From contig JARHYV010000293.1 of the NCBI GenBank assembly GCA_029258495.1, positions 1 through 7,713 of the forward strand: a DNA stretch of 7,713 nucleotides. Direction: 5' to 3'. This DNA comes from Faecousia sp. Lineage in GTDB: Bacteria > Bacillota > Clostridia > Oscillospirales > Oscillospiraceae. Shown piece after piece: positions 1 through 6,282 of this stretch. Each line of letters begins with the position of its first letter. Positions within the stretch are counted from its first letter, which is position 1. The notes under the pieces are model-generated. The model was not told where the DNA came from and did no database searches. It was given only the letters and a program-made list of their open reading frames with translations. Both the position numbers and the translations under genes were made by a program.

Positions 1-1467
1 AACCCCATCTACATGATGGCGGACTCCGGTGCTCGTGGTTCTATGGCACAGATCCGTCAGCTGGCAGGTATGCGTGGACTGATGGCGGATACCGCAGGTC
101 GTACCATCGAAATTCCTGTTAAGGCAAACTTCCGTGAAGGTCTGTCTGTTCTGGAATACTTCATCTCCTCCAGAGGTGCTCGAAAGGGCATGGCTGATAC
201 CGCTCTGCGTACGGCTGACTCCGGTTACCTGACCCGTCGAATGGTTGATGTATCTCAGGATGTCATCATCCGTGAGCATGACTGTGGCACTGCAAAGGGT
301 ATTTGGGTCGGTGCAGTTGTTCAGAACGGTGATGTGATCGATTCCTTCGGCAATCGGATCCGTGGTCGTTATCCTGTACACGATGTTGTGGATCCTGTGA
401 CAGGTGAGGTGCTGCATTCTAAGGACAAGCTGATGATGCCTGAGGATGCAGAGCTCTTCGAGGCTCATGGTATCGACAAGATCTATATCCGTACCATTTT
501 GGGCTGCCGCGCCAGAAGCGGTGTCTGCGCAAAGTGCTACGGCATGAACCTGGCAACCTCCAAGGAAGTTAATCTGGGCGAAGCAGTCGGTATCATCGCT
601 GCGCAGTCCATCGGTGAGCCCGGTACTCAGCTGACCATGCGTACCTTCCACTCCGGCGGCGTTGCAGGTGACGATATCACTCAGGGTCTTCCCAGAGTTG
701 AAGAATTGTTCGAGGCACGCCGTCCCAAGAAGATGGCTCAGATCTCTGAGATCACCGGTGTTGTCAATATCGACAATACCCATCGTACACCTCTGCGTGC
801 CATTACGGTCACCGCAGACGATGGCGAGGTCAAGGTCTACAATGTGCCTTACTCCGTTGGTCTGAAGGTCACTCACGGCAAGGTCGTCCGCAAGGGTGAG
901 CCCATCACCGATGGTGCGCTGTATCCTCAGGATGTCCTGCGTATTTCCGGCACCGAGGCGGTTCAGGATTATCTGGTGCAGTCTGTTCAGGCTGTGTACC
1001 GTCAGCAGGGTGTAGAAATCAACGATAAGCATATCGAGGTCATCATCCGTCAGATGATGCGCAAGGTTCGTGTTGAGGATGCCGGTGACAGTGAGCTGCT
1101 TGCGGGCACTGTTGTGGATACCTTTGAGTTTGAAGATGCAGAGGCTGCTGTTCAGGCTCGCATCGATGCAGGCGAAACAGATCTGGTTATGCCGACCTGT
1201 TCTGCAATGCTTTTGGGTATTACCAAGGCATCTCTGGCTACCGATTCCTTCCTGTCTGCCGCATCCTTCCAGGAAACCACCAAGGTTCTGACTGATGCTG
1301 CAATTCGCGGCAAGGTGGATCATCTGGTGGGTCTGAAGGAGAATGTTATCATTGGTAAGCTGATTCCTGCCGGATCCGGCTTGATGGCATACCGTGATTT
1401 TCAGCCCGGTGTGACCCCTGAGTCCCGTGTTGAAGAAGACAGCACTGAGACCATCTCCGAGTCCTGA
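1..1467 (+). CDS. rpoC: DNA-directed RNA polymerase subunit beta' (C-terminal part, 5' end outside window)
   Basis: This is the C-terminal 488 residues of the largest subunit of RNA polymerase; the reading frame is open from base 1, so the ATG at 13 is internal. By motif spacing, residue 1 matches about residue 720 of E. coli RpoC. The bridge helix lies near residues 50-85 (YFISSRGARKG...DSGYLTRR). The second zinc site is complete: Cys95, Cys169, Cys176 and Cys179 have exactly the spacing of E. coli C814/C888/C895/C898. The trigger loop has LTMRTFH, with Arg214 and His217 equivalent to the catalytic R933 and H936. It runs directly from HSGGVAG into DDITQGLPRVEELFEAR, so the large SI3 insertion of proteobacteria is absent, as expected in Firmicutes. 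The protein ends in an acidic, Ser/Thr-rich tail and the gene stops with TGA followed at once by TAA. A terminator follows 8 bases later. Identity is certain; nothing looks broken. Confidence 0.99.
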   Translation, partial: NPIYMMADSGARGSMAQIRQLAGMRGLMADTAGRTIEIPVKANFREGLSVLEYFISSRGARKGMADTALRTADSGYLTRRMVDVSQDVIIREHDCGTAKGIWVGAVVQNGDVIDSFGNRIRGRYPVHDVVDPVTGEVLHSKDKLMMPEDAELFEAHGIDKIYIRTILGCRARSGVCAKCYGMNLATSKEVNLGEAVGIIAAQSIGEPGTQLTMRTFHSGGVAGDDITQGLPRVEELFEARRPKKMAQISEITGVVNIDNTHRTPLRAITVTADDGEVKVYNVPYSVGLKVTHGKVVRKGEPITDGALYPQDVLRISGTEAVQDYLVQSVQAVYRQQGVEINDKHIEVIIRQMMRKVRVEDAGDSELLAGTVVDTFEFEDAEAAVQARIDAGETDLVMPTCSAMLLGITKASLATDSFLSAASFQETTKVLTDAAIRGKVDHLVGLKENVIIGKLIPAGSGLMAYRDFQPGVTPESRVEEDSTETISES

Positions 1468-1475
1468 TAAATGAC

Positions 1476-1509
1476 AAATCCCCACACCTTGCATGAGGTG
1501 TGGGGATTT
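1476..1509. terminator. Intrinsic terminator between convergent rpoC and cysK
   Basis: A perfect 14-bp stem (arms 1476-1489 AAATCCCCACACCT and 1496-1509) closes a 6-base loop TGCATG. On the plus strand the stem ends in a run of five T (1507-1511), which suits termination of rpoC, whose stop is 8 bases upstream. On the minus strand the stem is followed by TTTGTCATTTAT, a weaker but usable U-rich tract, so it may also stop cysK, which ends at 1520. Bidirectional use is inference from the arrangement. Confidence 0.93.
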
Positions 1510-1519
1510 TTGTAGTCTT

Positions 1520-2449
1520 TTAATCAAATAGCACAGTGGACAAGTAGCGTTCGCCGGTATCCGGAAGGAGAACGACAATGTTCTTTCCGGCATTTTCCGG
1601 ACGCTTTGAGAGCACAGCGGCAGCATGTAGTGCTGCTCCGGAGGAGATACCGACAAGGATCCCTTCCGTTTTGCCGATAGAGCGTGCGGCAGCATATGCA
1701 TCGTCGTCAGTGACAGGAATGACTTCATCATACACGGTACGATCTAGAACAGTCGGGACAAAGTTCGCGCCAATTCCTTGAATGCCGTGTGGGCCTGCGA
1801 CACCGGTGCTCAGAAGAGGGGAACGCTGGGGTTCAACCGCGACCACCTGAATGGCAGGATTCTTCTCTTTCAGAAATCTGCCGACTCCTGTGACTGTGCC
1901 GCCGGTGCCAACGCCTGCAACAAAGATATCGACATCTCCATCAGTATCCTCCCAGATTTCGGGGCCTGTCGTCATGTAGTGGGCTGCTGCGTTGGAAGGA
2001 TTGTCAAATTGACCGGGAATGAAACTGTCGGGAATTTCCTTAGACAGTTCCTGAGCTTTTTCGACAGCGCCGCGCATCCCGGCAGAGCCGGGCGTTAGAA
2101 CCAGTTCAGCACCATAGGCTTTCATGAGCTTCTGTCGCTCGATACTCATGGTTTCAGGCATGACGATGATGCACCGATATCCTCGTGCGGCCCCCACCAT
2201 TGCAAGACCAATCCCGGTATTGCCGGATGTAGGTTCGATGATGGTAGAGGATTTCTTCAGGAATCCCTTTGCCTCAGCATCGTCAAGCATCGCTCTGGCG
2301 GCACGATCCTTGACAGAACCGCCGGGATTAAACCGTTCTAGTTTTGCAAGTATGGTAGCGTTGCAGGAATAATGCTTTACCCAGTGGGAGAGCTGCAAGA
2401 TTGGTGTATGCCCAATCAACTGTTCAACATTTTCATATATTTTTGACAT
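1520..2449 (-). CDS. cysK: O-acetylserine sulfhydrylase (cysteine synthase A)
   Basis: This PLP enzyme makes L-cysteine from O-acetyl-L-serine and sulfide in the cytoplasm. At 309 residues it has the usual family length. Visible motifs are NPGGSVKDR with the PLP Schiff-base Lys47, the substrate-binding loop TSGNTG (74-79), the phosphate-binding GVGTGGT (179-185), the IQGIGANFVP segment (223-232) typical of CysK, and ISSGAA (268-273) with Ser270 positioned to contact the PLP ring nitrogen. The start is placed at 2449 (MSKIYENVEQ) because GGAGG lies 8 bases upstream. An in-frame ATG at 2464 overlaps that ribosome binding site and would extend the protein by five residues; it also lies only a few bases from the predicted transcription start. 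The gene converges on rpoC and appears monocistronic. A cystathionine beta-synthase-like role is possible in principle, but the length and motifs favour CysK. Confidence 0.96.
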   Translation of the reverse strand: MSKIYENVEQLIGHTPILQLSHWVKHYSCNATILAKLERFNPGGSVKDRAARAMLDDAEAKGFLKKSSTIIEPTSGNTGIGLAMVGAARGYRCIIVMPETMSIERQKLMKAYGAELVLTPGSAGMRGAVEKAQELSKEIPDSFIPGQFDNPSNAAAHYMTTGPEIWEDTDGDVDIFVAGVGTGGTVTGVGRFLKEKNPAIQVVAVEPQRSPLLSTGVAGPHGIQGIGANFVPTVLDRTVYDEVIPVTDDDAYAAARSIGKTEGILVGISSGAALHAAAVLSKRPENAGKNIVVLLPDTGERYLSTVLFD

Positions 2450-2473
2450 TGTAATAACCTCCATTTTTTCTAC

Positions 2474-2502
2474 ATCATACGATGTTACAGGTTTAAAGTC
2501 AA
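2474..2502 (-). promoter_or_regulatory. Vegetative (sigmaA-type) promoter of cysK
   Basis: On the minus strand TTGACT (2502-2497, five of six consensus bases) is separated by 17 bases from TATGAT (2479-2474, five of six). Transcription would begin near 2467, giving a leader of only about 18 bases that consists almost wholly of the GGAGG ribosome binding site. There is no room for a T-box, S-box or other leader riboswitch, so any cysteine or sulfur control must act at or upstream of the promoter. I see no obvious operator. Confidence 0.82.
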
Positions 2503-2556
2503 GCAGAAAGCGTGTCCAACAAGTGGGAAGTAAGAATGGATGTTAAAGCAAAGAAA

Positions 2557-2581
2557 ACTCCTGCTGATGAACAGCAGGAGT
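2557..2581 (-). terminator. Intrinsic terminator downstream of spoVAC
   Basis: A perfect 10-bp stem (ACTCCTGCTG at 2557-2566 and its complement at 2572-2581) has a 5-base loop. Read on the minus strand, the stem is followed by TTTTCTTTGCTTT, a good U-rich tract. It stops transcripts coming from spoVAC before the cysK promoter. The 3' untranslated stretch from the spoVAC stop to this hairpin (2582-2706) holds no gene I can support. On the plus strand the hairpin is followed by ATTTTGTGTT, so weak termination in that direction is possible. Confidence 0.9.
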
Positions 2582-2706
2582 ATTTTGTGTTATGGAGGAT
2601 CTTCAACGCTGAATTCGTGGTTTACAGCTCTTTTTTCTGATAAATCCGGCAGTACATGAAATTGTACGACTGTTGCAGTGTAAAAATGATTACAAATTGT
2701 GAGGTG

Positions 2707-3150
2707 TTACACACTCAGCATCGTTCCGATCCAATATAGAAATCCGTAGATAACACTGGAGCAAATACCATACACAATAACCGGGCCGGCAATGTTAAAC
2801 ATCTTCGCTGCAACTCCAAGCACAAATCCCTCTGTCTTAAACTCCACCGCAGGGGCGGAAACCGCATTGGCAAAGCCCGTGATTGGAACAAGTGTACCGG
2901 CACCGGCAACCTTTGCAATGTCATCGTAAATGCTTAATCCGGTAAGCAGTGCCGACAAAACTACAAGGGTCATAGAGGCTCCGGCTGCAGCATTGATTTT
3001 TTCAGCACCGGTATACAGATAAAAATTTTGCAGCAGCTGTCCGATCAGGCAAATAGTGCCGCCAATCCAAAATGCATTGAAACAATCCTTTTTAACGGGA
3101 GATTTCGGTGAAATCTCCTTGACAAGCGCATCGTATTCCTTTTCTGTCAT
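2707..3150 (-). CDS. spoVAC: Stage V sporulation protein AC (spore membrane CaDPA channel subunit)
   Basis: SpoVAC is an integral protein of the spore inner membrane, needed for movement of calcium-dipicolinic acid; in Bacillus it behaves as a mechanosensitive channel. The 147-residue length matches the family (about 150). The N-terminus is soluble and charged with the SPKSPVKK stretch (14-21), followed by hydrophobic segments near 26-45, 58-75 and 108-142. The family signature GAGTLVPITGFANAV (83-97) and GVAAKMFNIAGPVIVYG (112-128) is clear. It fits SpoVAC rather than the related, shorter SpoVAE because of the soluble N-terminus and the KMFNIAGPVIVYG segment. The start is set at 3150 because GGAGG (3162-3158) sits 7 bases upstream; an ATG two codons earlier (3156) directly abuts the ribosome binding site. 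The usual partners spoVAD and spoVAE are not adjacent: upstream is a ferredoxin:thioredoxin reductase-like gene, downstream a terminator and cysK. Confidence 0.95.
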   Translation of the reverse strand: MTEKEYDALVKEISPKSPVKKDCFNAFWIGGTICLIGQLLQNFYLYTGAEKINAAAGASMTLVVLSALLTGLSIYDDIAKVAGAGTLVPITGFANAVSAPAVEFKTEGFVLGVAAKMFNIAGPVIVYGICSSVIYGFLYWIGTMLSV

Positions 3151-3170
3151 ATCCATCCCTCCGATGGATA
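3150..3170 (-). repeat. Perfect inverted repeat spanning the spoVAC ribosome binding site
   Basis: Arms TATCCATC (3150-3157) and GATGGATA (3163-3170) are perfect 8-bp complements around a 5-base centre CCTCC. On the coding strand the centre is GGAGG, exactly the ribosome binding core, and the first base of the start codon is the last base of the 3' arm. In mRNA the ribosome binding site would sit in a 5-base hairpin loop. As DNA it is a palindrome that also overlaps the last two bases of the candidate -10 element and could be an operator. Function is unproven. Confidence 0.6.
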
Positions 3171-3197
3171 ATATGCCCCGAAATAGAAGAATTATTC
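3169..3197 (-). promoter_or_regulatory. Candidate sigmaG-type (forespore) promoter for spoVAC
   Basis: On the minus strand GAATA (3197-3193) and CATATTA (3175-3169) fit the Bacillus sigmaG patterns GHATR and CATNHTA, separated by 17 bases. SpoVA genes are sigmaG-dependent in Bacillus, so the placement makes biological sense. The reservation is that transcription would start around 3162-3164, right at the GGAGG of spoVAC, leaving a leader of only about 12-15 bases. The motifs are also short and AT-rich, so chance matches are possible. The gene could instead be read from the upstream operon, with no terminator between them. Confidence 0.45.
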
Positions 3198-3210
3198 TAA
3201 TTTTGAAGGA

Positions 3211-3411
3211 TTATTTGGATTTGTAGTAGAGATAGCAGTGACAGAAACCTTCAAAATCCGGGTCATTGATCTGGTCGCGGAATTCCTTGCACATACATTT
3301 GGTGTCGGGGGTGCGCTCCAGACGACATGGACAGTAGCCCTCTTTTTCTTTGAGACCTGCCTGAACCATCTTGACGATCTCTTTGTCGGGGTTCAATGTA
3401 ATTTTTCCCAT
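3211..3411 (-). CDS. Short ferredoxin:thioredoxin reductase catalytic-chain-like Fe-S protein
   Basis: This is a 66-residue cytoplasmic protein with three Cys-X-Cys pairs: C27-P-C29, C39-M-C41 and C57-H-C59. These match the CPC...CPC...CHC pattern of the catalytic beta chain of ferredoxin:thioredoxin reductase (FTR). By analogy with plant and cyanobacterial FTR, C27, C39, C41 and C57 would hold a 4Fe-4S cluster, while C29 and C59 form the redox disulfide that reduces thioredoxin with electrons from ferredoxin. It is much shorter than classical chains (about 110 residues), and the spacings differ: 9 residues between the first pairs instead of 16, and 15 between the last pairs instead of 8. No variable (alpha) chain is present. 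The start is placed at 3411 (MGKITLNPD) because AAAGGAG lies 5 bases upstream; the in-frame ATG at 3429 would overlap the end of dus. It begins 11 bases after dus stops, so it is probably co-transcribed with it. The redox activity is inferred from the motif. Confidence 0.85.
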   Translation of the reverse strand: MGKITLNPDKEIVKMVQAGLKEKEGYCPCRLERTPDTKCMCKEFRDQINDPDFEGFCHCYLYYKSK

Positions 3412-3422
3412 AGTTGCTCCTT

Positions 3423-4367
3423 TCACCATGTGGGGACACAGTCTTCTCTCATAGGAAGATTGTGGATAATATCGTTTGCGATACTTTGGAATGTGTCATA
3501 ATCTGTGGTCTTGCGCAGCTGTTTCCAGTGCTTTTCACTGCCTTCAAACATCGAAATCAGGTAATGCCAGTTTTCCTTCATGCGGAAGATCGCATTGCGT
3601 CTGTTTCCAAATGTGACGGCGTAGGACTCACTCAGATCACTCAGAAAGGCGTCCAGCTGTTTCCGAGTGGTACCATCAGGAGATAGCATACCGGGATTTG
3701 CCACAAGCCCTCTGCCGATCATGACCGTGTCAATACCGGGAAACCGTTCAGCAATAGAGGCGATGTCTTTTTTGGAATTTAGATTGCCGTTATAGCACAG
3801 TGGAAACGCACAACAGTCCACAGCAGCCTGAAAGGCATCCAGATTGCAGCTGCCGCTGTAAAAGGCATTACGAACCCGTGGGTGGATGATCAATTCCGCT
3901 ACAGGATACTGGGTATAGATTTCCAGAAGACGGGTAAATTCCTCGGGATCGGTCATACCGATGCGTGTCTTGAGGGAAATGGGAAGGGATGCGGATGTAT
4001 AGAGTTCATCCAGAAAGCGATCCAGCGCATCGGGATCTGCCAGCATACCGCTGCCTTTTCCTTTGCTCACGACGGTTCCGGATGGACATCCCAGATTGAT
4101 ATTGACGACCTGATATCCCCGATCCTTGCAGACATCCACAGCCCAGAGTATATCTGCAATATTTTTCCCAAGCAGCTGGGGGACAGCAGTAAACGGGACT
4201 TCGTCTGCCAGGGGCAATTCACGAGCCTCACGATTCGTGAGGCTCCGATGAATGGTAGGGGAGATAAAGGGCATATAGTACCGGTCGATCCCTGAGAAAT
4301 GTCTGTAATGCACCTGCCGAAAGGTGGCGTCCGTGATCCCCTCCATGGGGGCAAAATCGTATCTCAT
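3423..4367 (-). CDS. dus: tRNA-dihydrouridine synthase
   Basis: This FMN- and NADPH-dependent enzyme reduces uridine to dihydrouridine in the D-loop (or other sites) of tRNA. The protein is 314 residues, normal for the family. The TIM-barrel motifs appear in order: APMEGITD (6-13) at the FMN site, NLGCPS (91-96) with catalytic acid Cys94, K102/K104-GSGM, KTRIG (133-137) with the FMN-contacting Lys, IIHPR (160-164), CYNGNL (191-196) and MIGRG (216-220). The position modified in tRNA cannot be assigned from sequence. The start is the ATG at 4367; its A is also the last base of the upstream peptidase stop (TGATG), and GGAGG lies 4 bases upstream inside that gene, which indicates translational coupling. 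A GTG at 4370 is also in frame but is too close to the ribosome binding site. The coding region contains a striking inverted repeat at 4223-4245. Confidence 0.95.
   Translation of the reverse strand: MRYDFAPMEGITDATFRQVHYRHFSGIDRYYMPFISPTIHRSLTNREARELPLADEVPFTAVPQLLGKNIADILWAVDVCKDRGYQVVNINLGCPSGTVVSKGKGSGMLADPDALDRFLDELYTSASLPISLKTRIGMTDPEEFTRLLEIYTQYPVAELIIHPRVRNAFYSGSCNLDAFQAAVDCCAFPLCYNGNLNSKKDIASIAERFPGIDTVMIGRGLVANPGMLSPDGTTRKQLDAFLSDLSESYAVTFGNRRNAIFRMKENWHYLISMFEGSEKHWKQLRKTTDYDTFQSIANDIIHNLPMREDCVPTW
4223..4245 (-). repeat. Perfect 11-bp inverted repeat inside the dus coding region
   Basis: Arms GAGCCTCACGA (4223-4233) and TCGTGAGGCTC (4235-4245) are exact complements around a single central T. 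In the dus mRNA this would form a GC-rich hairpin over the codons for SLTNREAR (residues 42-49), about 120 bases into the gene. It is not followed by a U-run, so it is not a standard terminator. Confidence 0.8.
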
Positions 4368-5407
4368 CACACCTCCAGATAGCCTTTCAGCACCAAAAGG
4401 GTATTGAACACGCCGTCAATATGACTGCGCTCGTAACCGTGGCTTGCATACACTCCGGCACCGATCAAACCGTGACGGATATCATTTCCGGCTCGCAGGG
4501 TAGCCTCTACATCAGAACCGTAGTAGGGATAGACATCCACTGCATAGGATGCATTTTCTGCCTTGGCGGCTGCGATCAGCTTTCCCACCACATCGTAGGA
4601 GTAGGGGCCGCCGGAGTCTTTTGCACAGATGGAGCATTCCCGTTCCGTACAGGTCAGGCCTTCTCCTACACATCCCATATCCACGGAAATGGCCTCCGTG
4701 ACACCAGCTGGCACAGACGCAGAGCCGCCGTGCCCGACCTCTTCATAGACAGTGATATGTGCCCATGTGCGGCGAGAAGGGGTAATATGATGGTCTGCAA
4801 GGTACTTCGCAAAACCAAGGAGGATGCCAACGGAGAGCTTGTCATCCAGAAAACGACTCTTAAGATATCCGGAAGCAGTACGCTTGGTTCTGGGGTCAAA
4901 ACAGACGATATCTCCGACCTGAACTCCTAGCTTGGCGGCATCTTCTGCGGAGGAAACGACCTCATCCAGAACGATCTCCAACGAGTCAAAGGTGCGTTTG
5001 GTGTTGCTGTATTCTCCGTTTACGTGGACAGATGCGTTAGCGAGCTGTGCAGTGCCCTCCAGTACGGTTCCCTCTCTGGTGTAGACTCGGACATTTTCAG
5101 CCTCGGCATTATTGGCATTCATGCCGCCAAGGGGTGTGATGCGCAGACGGCCATTTCCCTTGATTTGAGCGACCATTGCACCGAGGGTATCGGTGTGCGC
5201 CTCCAACAACAGGGCATTCTGATGATCTTCACCGCCCAGATCCACAAGGACACCGCCTTTTGTGGTAATAGATGCGGTAAATCCAAGCTGTTCAAATGTG
5301 TTTTTCACCCATTGTGCCGCACGATGGGTGAAACCGGAAGGAGAGTCGATCGCCAATAATTCAGCGGTTTTCTCCCAAGCAAAATCGGCATAAGTTTTAT
5401 CAAGCAT
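4367..5407 (-). CDS. M42 family metallo-aminopeptidase (FrvX/glutamyl aminopeptidase type)
   Basis: This is a cytoplasmic dinuclear metal peptidase of 346 residues, the usual M42 length; the family forms large dodecameric aminopeptidases that trim peptides. The metal and catalytic residues are all visible: His71 in EAHTDTLG (with Asp73), bridging Asp188 in SRFLDDKLSVG, catalytic Glu222 with Glu223 in VYEEVGHGG, Asp243 in VDMG, and His323 in YASHGYERSH. Residues about 80-165 form the small beta-barrel insert typical of M42. The sequence has no signal peptide. Some M42 members are annotated as endoglucanases or deblocking aminopeptidases; the substrate cannot be told here. The start ATG at 5407 has AGGAGG 8 bases upstream, inside the upstream DUF218 gene, and the two genes overlap by 8 bases. 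The gene also overlaps dus by one base, so expression is likely coupled along the operon. Confidence 0.94.
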   Translation of the reverse strand: MLDKTYADFAWEKTAELLAIDSPSGFTHRAAQWVKNTFEQLGFTASITTKGGVLVDLGGEDHQNALLLEAHTDTLGAMVAQIKGNGRLRITPLGGMNANNAEAENVRVYTREGTVLEGTAQLANASVHVNGEYSNTKRTFDSLEIVLDEVVSSAEDAAKLGVQVGDIVCFDPRTKRTASGYLKSRFLDDKLSVGILLGFAKYLADHHITPSRRTWAHITVYEEVGHGGSASVPAGVTEAISVDMGCVGEGLTCTERECSICAKDSGGPYSYDVVGKLIAAAKAENASYAVDVYPYYGSDVEATLRAGNDIRHGLIGAGVYASHGYERSHIDGVFNTLLVLKGYLEV

Positions 5408-6170
5408 GTTGTGAACCTCCTAAAAATGAATAATACCATACAGCGAATATTTCTCGCAGATAATAGTTGAGCCGCAAGGGAAGGGCAGAGGTGACAGCGG
5501 GTACCAATTCAGCCTCAATGCCTAGGCGCCGTGCAAACATGGCAGCCCGGTGCAGGTGATACTCACTGGACACGATGGCAACGGTCTCGGGGAGTGTACC
5601 GGTATGCGCTTTGATCACATCCAGAGAGTAGGTCAGGTTTTCTAAGGTGCTGGTTGCATGGGGTTCCATCCAGATCCGCTCCGAAGAGATCCCGGAATTG
5701 GTCAGTACCTGATACATGCACTGTGCCTCTGATATGTTCTCGCCATCGCCCTGTCCCCCGGACACAATGGCGATGGCATCGGGATGGCTGTTCAGATAGG
5801 CGACGGCACGATCCAATCGTTCCTGAAGAGATCGCGATGGGATATCGCCGTTGACTCCCGCGCCCAAAACAATGAGATATTCAGCCTCAGGGTGTTCGGT
5901 GCCGCGACTGGAGTGAACGATCGTTATACCTGTAATGACCATCGCGGCAAGGAATACTGACAGAATGACAACTTCTAACATATACAAACCTCTTCGCCAC
6001 TTCCTGTGAGGGATGATTGTGAGCAAACGGTGAAAGGGGATCCATGAGGATGCTGCAATCAGAAAAACACCGGAAAATTTGTAACCGGGACAGAAATAGC
6101 ACAGGATCACACCCATGGCCAGCAGCAGAGTAAAAACACTCCATTGAAGAGTCTTTTGAAATTGGCGCAT
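5400..6170 (-). CDS. DUF218/YdcF (ElyC/SanA-like) membrane protein
   Basis: This 256-residue protein has an N-terminal membrane part and a C-terminal DUF218 domain. Hydrophobic segments lie near residues 10-27, 32-53 and 65-85, the first two separated by only a short turn. DUF218 spans about 97-245 with YLIVLGAGV (98-106), the R-x-x-x-A-V-A-Y-L segment, IVSGGQG, the signature EPHATSTLENL and VSSEYHLHRA. Members such as ElyC and SanA affect cell envelope integrity in E. coli; the biochemical activity is not established, so no reaction is given. The start is placed at 6170 (MRQFQKTLQW) because AAAGGAG lies 5-6 bases upstream. A longer in-frame reading from 6227 would start inside the -35 promoter element and is rejected. 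It is the first gene of the unit running on to the M42 peptidase, with which it overlaps by 8 bases. Confidence 0.9.
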   Translation of the reverse strand: MRQFQKTLQWSVFTLLLAMGVILCYFCPGYKFSGVFLIAASSWIPFHRLLTIIPHRKWRRGLYMLEVVILSVFLAAMVITGITIVHSSRGTEHPEAEYLIVLGAGVNGDIPSRSLQERLDRAVAYLNSHPDAIAIVSGGQGDGENISEAQCMYQVLTNSGISSERIWMEPHATSTLENLTYSLDVIKAHTGTLPETVAIVSSEYHLHRAAMFARRLGIEAELVPAVTSALPLRLNYYLREIFAVWYYSFLGGSQHA

Positions 6171-6198
6171 GTTATCTCCTTTCAAATATAATAAAGTC

Positions 6199-6227
6199 AT
6201 TTTATCATATTTTTGCGGGAAAGTCAC
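6199..6227 (-). promoter_or_regulatory. SigmaA-type promoter for the DUF218-M42-dus-FTR operon
   Basis: On the minus strand GTGACT (6227-6222, four of six consensus bases) lies 17 bases before TAAAAT (6204-6199, five of six), and TGA immediately before the -10 gives an extended -10 TG element that can compensate for the weaker -35. Transcription would start near 6192, about 22 bases before the ATG at 6170. It sits just downstream of the terminator at 6256-6280, marking a clear operon boundary. Confidence 0.72.
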
Positions 6228-6255
6228 TGTTTTTCGCGGAAGATACCTTAAAAAT

Positions 6256-6280
6256 AAAGAGCTGCCAGAGGCAGCCCTTT
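6256..6280 (-). terminator. Intrinsic terminator after the small 51-codon gene
   Basis: On the minus strand an 11-bp stem (6280-6270 with 6266-6256, one G-U wobble) with a 3-base loop TCT is followed by ATTTTTAAGG. The stem core is GGGCTGCC/GGCAGCTC. The stem begins two bases after the stop codon of the small gene at 6283 and separates it from the promoter of the next operon. Confidence 0.9.
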
Positions 6281-6282
6281 AC

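Noticed and set aside
2078..2092. CCCGGC/GCCGGG inverted repeat in cysK
   Set aside because: Six-base arms with a short loop are expected several times by chance in a window of this size.
1778..2098. 106-codon open frame on the plus strand opposite cysK
   Set aside because: It is antisense to an intact cysK and has no ribosome binding site or family pattern.
2652..2667. GTACA/TGTAC inverted repeat in the spoVAC 3' region
   Set aside because: Five-base arms are too short to support an operator or RNA element.
2590..2709. Open frame continuing about 38 codons past the spoVAC stop, and a second open frame ending at a TAA near 2626
   Set aside because: SpoVAC already has normal family length at its TAA; the extension has no start codon or ribosome binding site, and an open stretch of this length is expected by chance.
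4421..4930. 169-codon open frame on the plus strand
   Set aside because: It lies wholly antisense to the M42 peptidase, whose catalytic motifs are intact; it has no ribosome binding site and no recognisable family.
6171..6227. Upstream extension of the DUF218 gene by 19 codons (start at GTG 6227)
   Set aside because: That region contains the promoter -35 and -10 elements and the ribosome binding site for the ATG at 6170, so it is not translated.
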